A program made the position numbers and the translations under genes. Of a DNA stretch of 18,060 nucleotides, positions 8,161 through 17,896 are shown one piece after another. Numbering within the stretch: position 1 is the first letter of the stretch; every line of letters starts with the position of its first letter. This stretch comes from Wuchereria bancrofti (taxonomy: Eukaryota > Nematoda > Chromadorea > Rhabditida > Onchocercidae): contig SSBO01000065.1 of NCBI GenBank assembly GCA_005281725.1, forward strand, positions 1 to 18,060. The letters run 5' to 3'. Under the pieces are notes generated by a model. It saw nothing but the letters and a program-made list of their open reading frames with translations. It did not search any database and was not told the DNA's origin.

Positions 8161-9542
8161 CTAATACACTATCACAGTTCTCAAAAGAATCTCATAAAAT
8201 CTTTCGATCGAAAAAGTCTCTAAAAAAATACTTGAAATATAGGAAAAAATAAAGAAAAAAGATGCAAGCAAAATTCATTACCAGTTTAAATGTGGTAAAA
8301 TTTATTTAATAGAAAGAGAAAAAAACTCTCCACTCCTGCCTTTAAAAACATCAGCAAACAATTTGTTGAAATTGTTTTTTAAACGAGATATATTTTTAAA
8401 TTTAGCTACCCAACTAATAAGGAAAATGAATGTTCGTATTAGAGCAAAATGAAAAAAATTCAAATTTTTAAGATTGCATATTTTAAAGGGTATTACTTGA
8501 AAAAGTGAAAGAAAAGAGTAAAATTATAAAATACAGTTAAAGTATATTGAGAGGAAGGCTTGAAGCTAGCTTATTTTGATCATTATTTGATTATTTCCCC
8601 ATTCATTTATTTTATCAAATAAGAATAAAACAATAAGTAGGAAAGGAGGAAAGAAAAGTAATGTAATGTGAATATAAAATAAAGCTTAGATAATATGTGA
8701 TAGAAAGAATAATCGTGATGACTAGGTTAAATTAGTTTTTTTTTTGCAAAATATTTTTTAGATCTTAAGGGAAATGCAAATAGCACATGTTTGCCTAAAA
8801 TTACAAAACCAATGCTGGATTGTGCAATGTGTTTATTCATAAATGGAACATTATTTATCTTTGGATTACTTTACTTCCTAAAAAGCTAATTTCAAAAATT
8901 TGAGAGGAAATTCTTGACCTTAGTTACCATAATTTCATATATTATATAATTTACTTGTAAACTAATCACATATTTTCTTTACCTCAAAAAATCTATTAAT
9001 GACGAAAAAAATAAGATTATCATTCATACCCATCAAATCAAAGAATGATGCTTCTGAAATTTTATATGCTATGTTAGAACGATAGAAAAAATGATGAGAA
9101 ATTTGCATTTGATTTCATTAATATTAAAATTTGCATTTAAAATCAGTCGACCAGCTTTTAACTACTTTTTTAGATATGATCAAAATTTAGTTTTTAAAAC
9201 TAAATGGCTGCATTGCTTCAATGAACACGGAAACGAACAAAACTTTTGGCTGTGATACTGCGCTGGAAACAATTTGAAATATGTAGTAAGCTCAAGTAGA
9301 AAGCTATGATTACACATGACTTATGTAGAAGACTTAGATAATAATTGAATGAATTAGAATAATTTAAATATTTATGTTCAAAAAAAGATTTGAAATAACT
9401 ACCATCTCAGTTATATATTCAGGATTCATTAGTATTAAATCTGCATTTGATATAAGATGGTGTCAGATTATTAGACGATATTTTAGCAGTCACATTATCA
9501 CTGATAGCAACAGCTTATATATAAATAAAAATAATTCTGCCA
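8161..9542. other. AT-rich intergenic stretch
   Basis: About 1.4 kb with no defensible gene. At 8762-8889 on the plus strand, an acceptor-like tttttttag is followed by 41 open codons with a hydrophobic segment (FINGTLFIFGLLYFL) and a stop; this is a weak exon candidate. From 9374 an 81-codon frame opens with ATG, but its composition is that of AT-rich random sequence and I recognise nothing in it. Confidence 0.45.
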
Positions 9543-11102
9543 ATATTTGCTTATCAAACATAGACGATGTAAAAATATTTATAAATAAATCAGCCGCTGA
9601 ATTTAAAGTTATGATTTAATTTTTTTCTTTTTTTTTAAATTATATGATTTAATTTTTTACCGAAAGCAAACAAATAATTATTCGATTCCACCAAACATTT
9701 CGTCAAATTTGATGGAAACATTTCAATCGTACAATTTCCAAAGATACGGATAAAATTCTTCTCATTCTCTCCATGGTTTCCCAATTCTATTTATTGCTAA
9801 TTAATAAGCAGCAACTTGATATGTTATTATATCACTTGAAATGAAATAAACATTTAAATGAAAAACATATCGTTGTTGCAACACTTATCATCAAAATCCC
9901 ACAAATATTTTCCTATCTTTTTCCTCTCTCTAAAAAAGAAAAGAAAAAAGAGGGAAAAAGGAAAGTAACTTATTTAAGACTATGCGATATCATAACTTCG
10001 GAGAGTTAGAATTCTATAAAAAATATGTCAATTAAGGAAGTTTTCAAACAAAAACAAACATTTTGTTAAATTGTTAAATTTCATTTTAAAAGTCAACAAA
10101 TGAGTGAATAACTTTATAAGCAAAATAACAATTAGTACGAATGACTTTTCAATGTAAATTAGATGATGAAGTTAAATGAAGCAATCGATTTGTTTATAAA
10201 ATTGTTAGCAAAGATTTAAAAGTGATGCAAGTATTATAAGAGAAAGTCATCAGATGATGCAGATAGAGAGAAAGGGAAATGAGAAAGAGAAAAAGTAATG
10301 CAGTGAAACTAAACTGAAACATATCTGATAACGGAGAGAAACAAAATTAAATGATCTCTCAAATTAAAACATTTATAATTATTCAAATTTCAAAACATTC
10401 GTAATTATTTTTTTAATTTTTAATTTTCAAAACATAATATTCATTTATAATTTAAAAACATTTATAATTATTGATATGCTTCCTATTTCTTCATCTGCAC
10501 AAGAAAAGTTATAGATTATGCTAGTCATTATTTTTCTTTTTTGGATAAATTTCAAAGCTTTTTCCAATATGTTCAAATTTCAAACCTCTTTTTGCGGTGG
10601 GAAGAATTACAAAAATTCGGAGTATTTCGCATAATTTTAAAACCAATTATTTGAGCAAGAAAAGTTCTTTTCATTATCAAAAAAAAGAAAATTTAATAAA
10701 ATTTGAAAATCAGCTTCGCAGTGTATAATTACAATTTATGCCAATAAAAATTTTAATTTCCACTTTGCTTTTAAAAACCAAATATCTATATTTTCAGAAG
10801 TAAATTAATGATGAGGTTAATTGAGTTTATTGCTTCGAAGGATAAAACTGAAGATGTGAAGGATTTTGTATTAATTTATGATATCAACGTGGTGAATGAT
10901 TTGTTGTTCTTATCAAACAACATATTAAAATTAAATTAATTCTGTTTTCAATTACAAATTCCATCTTACTCATCCAAGAGGGAAATCCTATTTAAAGATG
11001 AGATTAATTCCATATGAAATTGTAGCGATTTTTAATTTATCGGAATGATTTGCGGTTTGTCTACTATATTTGAGAGCAAGAATTCCTAGCATCACATGTT
11101 AT
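9543..11102. repeat. Contig-end overlap C, left copy
   Basis: These 1560 bases are repeated at 11104-12663; I found no difference. The stretch is AT-rich and without a clear gene. It includes a near-palindromic pyrimidine/purine hairpin (9917-9929 with 9949-9960) and a 43-codon plus-strand small ORF at 10808-10939. Confidence 0.95.
10808..10939 (+). CDS. Possible small ORF, 43 residues, after an acceptor-like site
   Basis: An ATG-ATG start lies 11 bases after atctatattttcag, which resembles a nematode splice or trans-splice acceptor. The frame runs 43 codons to TAA. The product starts MMRLIEFIASKDKTEDVKDF and goes on with DINVVNDLLFLSNN. It is acidic with a hydrophobic end and has no family match that I recognise. 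The codons look less AT-biased than the surroundings, but an open frame of this length is common by chance. The identical frame at 12369-12500 is the overlap-C duplicate. It could also be one exon of a gene I cannot assemble. Confidence 0.15.
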   Translation: MMRLIEFIASKDKTEDVKDFVLIYDINVVNDLLFLSNNILKLN

Positions 11103-11103
11103 N
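11103..11103. other. Single-N contig join 3
   Basis: One undetermined base directly between the two identical 1560-base copies of overlap C. Confidence 0.93.
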
Positions 11104-12663
11104 ATATTTGCTTATCAAACATAGACGATGTAAAAATATTTATAAATAAATCAGCCGCTGAATTTAAAGTTATGATTTAATTTTTTTCTTTTTTTTTAAA
11201 TTATATGATTTAATTTTTTACCGAAAGCAAACAAATAATTATTCGATTCCACCAAACATTTCGTCAAATTTGATGGAAACATTTCAATCGTACAATTTCC
11301 AAAGATACGGATAAAATTCTTCTCATTCTCTCCATGGTTTCCCAATTCTATTTATTGCTAATTAATAAGCAGCAACTTGATATGTTATTATATCACTTGA
11401 AATGAAATAAACATTTAAATGAAAAACATATCGTTGTTGCAACACTTATCATCAAAATCCCACAAATATTTTCCTATCTTTTTCCTCTCTCTAAAAAAGA
11501 AAAGAAAAAAGAGGGAAAAAGGAAAGTAACTTATTTAAGACTATGCGATATCATAACTTCGGAGAGTTAGAATTCTATAAAAAATATGTCAATTAAGGAA
11601 GTTTTCAAACAAAAACAAACATTTTGTTAAATTGTTAAATTTCATTTTAAAAGTCAACAAATGAGTGAATAACTTTATAAGCAAAATAACAATTAGTACG
11701 AATGACTTTTCAATGTAAATTAGATGATGAAGTTAAATGAAGCAATCGATTTGTTTATAAAATTGTTAGCAAAGATTTAAAAGTGATGCAAGTATTATAA
11801 GAGAAAGTCATCAGATGATGCAGATAGAGAGAAAGGGAAATGAGAAAGAGAAAAAGTAATGCAGTGAAACTAAACTGAAACATATCTGATAACGGAGAGA
11901 AACAAAATTAAATGATCTCTCAAATTAAAACATTTATAATTATTCAAATTTCAAAACATTCGTAATTATTTTTTTAATTTTTAATTTTCAAAACATAATA
12001 TTCATTTATAATTTAAAAACATTTATAATTATTGATATGCTTCCTATTTCTTCATCTGCACAAGAAAAGTTATAGATTATGCTAGTCATTATTTTTCTTT
12101 TTTGGATAAATTTCAAAGCTTTTTCCAATATGTTCAAATTTCAAACCTCTTTTTGCGGTGGGAAGAATTACAAAAATTCGGAGTATTTCGCATAATTTTA
12201 AAACCAATTATTTGAGCAAGAAAAGTTCTTTTCATTATCAAAAAAAAGAAAATTTAATAAAATTTGAAAATCAGCTTCGCAGTGTATAATTACAATTTAT
12301 GCCAATAAAAATTTTAATTTCCACTTTGCTTTTAAAAACCAAATATCTATATTTTCAGAAGTAAATTAATGATGAGGTTAATTGAGTTTATTGCTTCGAA
12401 GGATAAAACTGAAGATGTGAAGGATTTTGTATTAATTTATGATATCAACGTGGTGAATGATTTGTTGTTCTTATCAAACAACATATTAAAATTAAATTAA
12501 TTCTGTTTTCAATTACAAATTCCATCTTACTCATCCAAGAGGGAAATCCTATTTAAAGATGAGATTAATTCCATATGAAATTGTAGCGATTTTTAATTTA
12601 TCGGAATGATTTGCGGTTTGTCTACTATATTTGAGAGCAAGAATTCCTAGCATCACATGTTAT
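11104..12663. repeat. Contig-end overlap C, right copy
   Basis: Repeat of 9543-11102 with a constant offset of 1561 bases, even through the long T and A runs. Unique sequence resumes at 12664. Confidence 0.95.
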
Positions 12664-13179
12664 TACGAACGAAAAACGCAAAGGGGATAAAACCGCAAAT
12701 TAGTTCCAATGAAACATTTTTCTATGTAGAATTTTCTTGATTATTCAGGAAAAAAGCCGGAGAAGTCTTGAATGCATTTATAGCGCAATATTTTATGATT
12801 AAATAGAAATAATATTTTACTTAAATGACAAATAGATAACGTACGGAAGGAACTAATAATAGTAATATGGTTAGTTTAAATAGTTTGTACTGCGACGTTT
12901 ACTAAAGATAAGTGAAACGAAACGGAAATATCGATGATTAAAGAATAATCTTTATAGATAAATAATGATAAAAGATCTGAGTGAAAAAATTACCCGAAGA
13001 ATGGGCATTTTAAATGGCTTCATCAATTGATAGTACTTTCATATCACCAAGAGATACATTTATATTTGTGTTATTGCTAACAGATAACTTCGCATACATT
13101 GAATAATTCTAAATCTGAATTATTAATGTATCAGTTTCTAATATAAGTTAATTTATACTAAACAGTTATTACGTGACAC
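12664..13179. other. AT-rich intergenic stretch
   Basis: About 0.5 kb of unique sequence. The only open frame with a sensible start is 30 codons at 13014-13106, too short to support. No repeat or RNA gene was seen. Confidence 0.5.
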
Positions 13180-13336
13180 GTGACTATTACTTTTCATTAC
13201 AATTTCAACATAATCAAAAATTCAACAATTATAGAAACATACAGGCAGCATGTAAATGAATTACGTAAATACGTATAAATTTAAAAATATGAAATATAAG
13301 TGGAAATATAAGCGACTGGAAATTCTTATAAATAAC
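13180..13336. repeat. Contig-end overlap D, left copy
   Basis: These 157 bases, starting gtgactattacttttc, are repeated exactly at 13338-13494 after the N at 13337. Confidence 0.95.
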
Positions 13337-13337
13337 N
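13337..13337. other. Single-N contig join 4
   Basis: One undetermined base between the two identical copies of overlap D. Confidence 0.93.
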
Positions 13338-13494
13338 GTGACTATTACTTTTCATTACAATTTCAACATAATCAAAAATTCAACAATTATAGAAACATAC
13401 AGGCAGCATGTAAATGAATTACGTAAATACGTATAAATTTAAAAATATGAAATATAAGTGGAAATATAAGCGACTGGAAATTCTTATAAATAAC
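13338..13494. repeat. Contig-end overlap D, right copy
   Basis: Exact repeat of 13180-13336, ending cttataaataac. Unique sequence follows. Confidence 0.95.
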
Positions 13495-13788
13495 GGAAAG
13501 TAAACAAAATAAGAAAATGAAAAACCATTTCCAATATGTCATACGCAAAATACAAAAAGATTTCGATTATTTTATTTATCAAAAGAATTAATTATTAATT
13601 TGTTCGTATCTATTTAAAATTATTTGTATAAAATTTTATGGTAGTTGAAAAAACTTCCACCAACCTATTTTTACCTCATTTATTCACTTAATATGACCTC
13701 CTTTCACTCAATCAATACCCAAACATTCATTAATTCCTATGAGGAAACCAACTACGCTGCTACCCTGCTCTTCTCATCATATTGATCG

Positions 13789-13808
13789 ACACACATACAC
13801 ACACACAT
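13789..13808. repeat. CA-rich microsatellite
   Basis: A short run of ca units interrupted once by ta (acacacatacacacacacat), followed by gctatatatgtg. Confidence 0.7.
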
Positions 13809-14608
13809 GCTATATATGTGGGAAATAGTTACCGCAATTTGTCAGTAGCTAACAAATTGATTTTAGCTGCCGATGGAATGGGATTTTGAAGCTAATTGGG
13901 AGGAGAATTTAAAAAGGAGAAAAAAGGATGGAAATTTGATAGAATTTAAAAGTATCCAACAAATGCTCATTTCATTCGTTACAATAATACAGTTTAAATG
14001 AATAAACACCACATTTATTTGTTATGAATTAATAATTAAGAATAAATAATTTAACCTTATTATCATTTTGAAATTATTTCTATTTTAAAAATAATTTTTA
14101 ATTAATAGTATACCAATTACTATTTAAGAACATGCAAATCAAGTTTTTGTTTTGTTTGATAAGTAACAATGGTAATTGAAATTATTTGAAAGATCGATCA
14201 ACTCAATCAAATCTTTAACTGTTAATTTATAGATAAATTGTCTTATTTCTACATTAATTAACACCAATAAATAATGATTTCAAACTTATTTACTTATGAG
14301 TTACGAGAAGAGTTTCCTCAATAATTATTTATTGTAGTAAAACGAAAAAGAATATTAGTAACTTTTCGCAAAAAAACATTCGCAAAGAGTTAATAAGCAA
14401 AATTATTTTTTTTTGAATGACAAAATTATTTTTACTGTATTTTTCTTTTTGTAAATTAATTAAAAGTGCTATATACTTAAAAATAATAATAAAATATCCC
14501 ATTTAAAGCCAAAAAATAAAAAGAAAATTCTTAATAAAACCAATTATTTTAATGAATTTAAAAGAATTTTTATCAAATAATTAATTACTCCTTCTTATCC
14601 ATTTCTAG

Positions 14609-14653
14609 TCTCTCTCTCTTTCCCTTTTTCCCTCTCTGTCTCTCTCTCTTTTT
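14609..14653. repeat. TC-rich pyrimidine tract
   Basis: About 45 bases of tc units and ttccc/ttttt blocks with a single g at 14638. A purine-rich stretch (gggagaaagag and gaaagaaaga) follows about 40-50 bases later and could pair with it. Confidence 0.7.
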
Positions 14654-15116
14654 CATCATTCCTTTTCTTAAAAATAGATGGGAGAAAGAGAAATTTCAAA
14701 GAAAGAAAGATATCAAAGAAGAATTTCAATCGTAATAAAATATCCATTTCATAAACATTTCATCAGGGTCATACGCAATACATATCATTGAAATGATAAG
14801 AGATAAACTAATTTCCTTTCAGATAAACTCCAAAATTTTTAAAATTGCCTTAAATGAAAAAAGAAAAGAAAAAAGCATAAATAGTACATAAAAATAACTT
14901 ATTCAGAAATAAATTCGAAAAAAAATATAAAAAAATAAAAAATTTCATAATAATAATAAATGAAATTAAATGACATAATTTGTTAGGCCTAAAATTTGTT
15001 TCATTTTTCTATTGTAATTACTTACAATTATGTTCACTATATATATAGTACCATTATATTGTTAATTTTGCTAAAATAGCCAAATAAATTTTAAAATTTT
15101 TTTATAAAAAGAATAT

Positions 15117-15156
15117 GGGGAGAGGTGGGGGGAGAGAGAGAGGGAGAAAGAAAAGG
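15117..15156. repeat. G-rich purine tract
   Basis: Runs of 4, 2, 6 and 3 G within 28 bases, interrupted by one t at 15126, then (ag)n and aaag units. The 30 bases from 15127 are all purines. In AT-rich DNA this stands out, and it could form a triplex or a weak G-quadruplex. Confidence 0.65.
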
Positions 15157-15378
15157 CTAAACTTTTTTCCTTAAAAAAATTGTATTTGTGCTACATTTAT
15201 CATGATAACGGTGATTTTTTGATTTCAAAATTCTTTTTTTTTCGTAAATTGAAAATCATTGAAAAAGAGAAAAGGAAGCAAAGAAGCAAAATAGAGATAG
15301 TTGTTGCTATCATTGTTAAAAAAATAGTTGACAATTTGTTAAATAAAAAAATTTTTTGTTGATTAAATATGCAAATTA

Positions 15379-15400
15379 TTTTTCTTTCTTTCTTTCTTTT
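15379..15400. repeat. (TTTC)n microsatellite
   Basis: A short tandem run of tttc units, ending in ttttttattg. Confidence 0.7.
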
Positions 15401-16467
15401 TTATTGATACTTGCAATAAAAGGAAAGTAAATATTTGATGAAAAATGGATGAGATGTGAAGGATAAAGTATAGAAGTTAAACTATGTAGGATAATGAAAG
15501 ACATAGGTAGAAAGTTGATATTGGTTGCATTCATTAAATTTCATTTTATTCCATTTCGAAATTTATTTCAAAACTTATTTAAACAAAAGTTAAAAATAAT
15601 TCGAAATATTATTTGAATTATCAGTATTTTCTATTTTATCGCATCACTGTTTCACTGCATTTTAAAATGTGGATGGAATTTATTTTTTTAAAAAAGTCAA
15701 CTGCAAAAAAAAAATGAAATGAAATAATTAAATTTTGTTTCATTTTTCTCGTATCGCATAAATTATTTTACAATAGCTTAATGAAGCAATAGTAATTAGT
15801 AATGGCAAATTTTAATTAAAAAATGTGAGTGGATGAGTTAGAAAGGAAAAGAAAAGATGAAATATATATCACAATTATATATGCATTTTTGTATTTGTTT
15901 TTTTTCTTTTTTTAAATGATAAAAATTTTGTATAACTTTTCCATTTTTTTCCCTTCTATCATTTTCTCTAATTTTTTGCTCCTTTCTTTTCCTCATTCTT
16001 TTGATTTCAATAAATGATAATAGGATTTTAATCAAAATTAAGTAATACTGTAAATGATAAAGATAAAACAAGTGAATAGTGGAATTTTTTAAAAATGCAA
16101 ATACTAAATTCATAATTTGAAGTCATTTTAAAATTATAAAGGAAAAAAAATTGGGAAGTATTGATTATTTTTAAGCATGAAGAAGAAATAGCAAAGTGCT
16201 AAGTGCAGCAATGACGACAGTGATAACATATCATATTATATTAAGGTATAATTAAAATGAATAATCATGTTATTATTACTTTCTTCAATAGAAGTATTAA
16301 TATATTTGAGAGTTCTTCTTTTTTTTAAAAAAAAACTATTCTCAATGATTTTAACAAAATATCTTTTCTTAATGTGAATTAAATTTCGTTTTAAACACAA
16401 TTACTTTCATTACATAAGTCGTTTTTCAAGAAAAAGCGTTGAGTACTTATGAATTCATCAAATTTGT

Positions 16468-16485
16468 TGGTGCCACGAGCCGGGA
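16468..16485 (+). other. Primer-binding-site candidate of the retrotransposon
   Basis: TGGTGCCACGAGCCGGGA starts with TGG, the complement of the CCA tail of every tRNA. Its reverse complement reads like a tRNA 3' end (T-stem, seven-base acceptor strand, discriminator A, CCA). It lies 41 bases before the likely gag ATG, where a PBS belongs. The 5' LTR would then end a few bases upstream, perhaps at the catca at 16456-16460. The tRNA species is not identified. Confidence 0.5.
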
Positions 16486-17007
16486 GTAACCGAGTTTTTA
16501 AAAGGAAGGCAAGAAAAGAAAGAAAAATGTCAGCGAGCATAGCAATAAGCGCCAACCCCACGAAAGTTAAATTAACAAAGGCGCTCAATGAGATTAAACA
16601 ATTGAAAGCTATCCAGCCGGACCTTAGTCTACCGGTGGAAAACCAATACGAGCAATGTAAAGAACAAGAAAGAAAACTTAAAAAGAAGCAACAAAGAATA
16701 GAGAGCAAATAACGACGCTCGAAAGAATTAATGAAAAATGGCTGGAATCCCTGCAAAAGGTACCCAACGAGAAGAAGAAAATCAACGGTATGCGAGAATG
16801 GTTGAAGACGATAAGGGAATTCTGAAATTAATTGAAGATGGCTGGGAAACATTAATATCACTTAAGCTACATATTGAAGATATTCAAGCAACGATGCAGT
16901 GTTTACAACAATCAATGGAACGAACGTCGCGAAATAATTCTGAAACAGATAGAATATCGAGTCAACAAGAGCAAGGATCAACGGAAGTAAGACGCCAACT
17001 AACTGTT

Positions 17008-17290
17008 AAATTGCCACGTCTTGCTCTTAAAAATTTTGATGGGAATCCGAAGCAATGGAGAGAATTCTGGAGTGGGTTTGAAGCAGCAGTACATCAACAG
17101 AATTTGGCAGACGTACAGAAACTGACATATCTTCTCTCCTGTTTAAGAGGAACCGCATTAAACGCAGTAGAAGGATACGAAACAACACCAGAAAACTATG
17201 AGACGATTCGAAACATTCTCATTGAAAGATTTGGAAGTCCTTCCATAATTAAACGAGCGTTGCATCACGAATTACAATCATTCAAACATA
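17008..17290 (+). other. DUF1759 region of gag
   Basis: The stretch KLPRLALKNFDGNPKQWREF through KLTYLLSCLRGTALNAVEGY to ILIERFGSP matches the pattern of DUF1759, a Gag region of BEL/Pao elements. It is uninterrupted in one frame and is the firmest evidence for the element type. Confidence 0.88.
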
Positions 17291-17796
17291 ATGATCATGA
17301 TTTGAGAACAACAGTAGAGACATCGAAAGAATCCTTAGGCAGCTGGCAAACTTAGATGAAAACGTAGAACAAACGAGTATCGAGCTGGCTATTGAAAAAA
17401 AGTTACCTCGATGGATACTAAAAAGTTACCTCGATGACGAAGTATACAAACGGAAAGAACTGGACCCAAATTGGTCTGTTAGTAAGCTTCGACAATGCTT
17501 AGAAACTATTGTGAAATGGAAAGAAACGATTAGCCAAATTTACAGACCAAAGAATACAGACGATGGAAGAAAATACGATCCATCAAAGTGCAACAGAAGA
17601 ATTCAATTCAATCAACTAAGAGGAACATCAGCATTACCAGCAATACGATTTCAAAAAGAAACCACAAATCGAAACATCAATTCCAGCAAGAGGTCAAGAC
17701 CTTGTGCATTTTGCAATCGAGATCACTGGGAAACGAATGCCAAAAATATACAACTTTGGAAGAACGCTTCGCAAGATTAAACGCTCTAAAAGCATG

Positions 17797-17896
17797 TAGA
17801 AATTGTTTAAAGGTGGAACATAACACAAGAAACTGTAAGGTAAATCAAAAGAGTTGTTTCCACTGTAAGCAAAGTCACAATTCCGCCTTGTGCTAC
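17797..17896 (+). other. Tandem CCHC zinc knuckles of gag
   Basis: Two knuckles lie in one frame: C-x2-C-x4-H-x4-C (CRNCLKVEHNTRNC), then C-x2-C-x3-H-x4-C (CFHCKQSHNSALC). A third related motif (CAFCNRDHW) lies about 95 bases upstream, and its last Cys falls across a frame break near 17735. These knuckles bind nucleic acid in Gag nucleocapsid regions. Confidence 0.85.

Larger units (their letters stand above)
13495..16467. other. Long AT-rich intergenic stretch, probably including the 5' LTR of the downstream element
   Basis: About 3 kb with simple-sequence tracts and no gene I can support. A GC-richer island with a CA run lies at about 13690-13870. Pyrimidine- and purine-rich tracts lie at 14609-14653, 15127-15156 and 15379-15400. 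Open frames at 15180-15362 (+) and 15838-16113 (-) are low-complexity. If the primer-binding-site candidate at 16468 is right, the last few hundred bases should be the 5' LTR. No left LTR edge can be set, because the partner LTR is outside the window. Confidence 0.5.

Noticed and set aside
9374..9619. 81-codon open frame on the plus strand
   Set aside because: Composition is that of random AT-rich sequence (Ile, Ser, Asn, Lys); no recognisable motif.
13014..13106. 30-codon small ORF starting MASSIDSTF
   Set aside because: Short enough to be chance and has no acceptor or other signal beside it.
15180..15362. 60-codon plus-strand frame rich in Lys, Ile and Phe
   Set aside because: Low complexity, lies among homopolymer and AG tracts; no supporting signal.
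15838..16113. 91-codon minus-strand frame
   Set aside because: Lys/Glu/Ile-rich product from pyrimidine-rich DNA; no homology pattern.
16449..16526. Upstream ATG at 16449 as the gag start
   Set aside because: This stretch crosses the primer-binding-site candidate; the ATG at 16527 gives a better Gag-like N-terminus.
16391..16861. 156-codon minus-strand frame
   Set aside because: Antisense shadow of gag and of the primer-binding-site region; the plus strand has clear Gag similarity.
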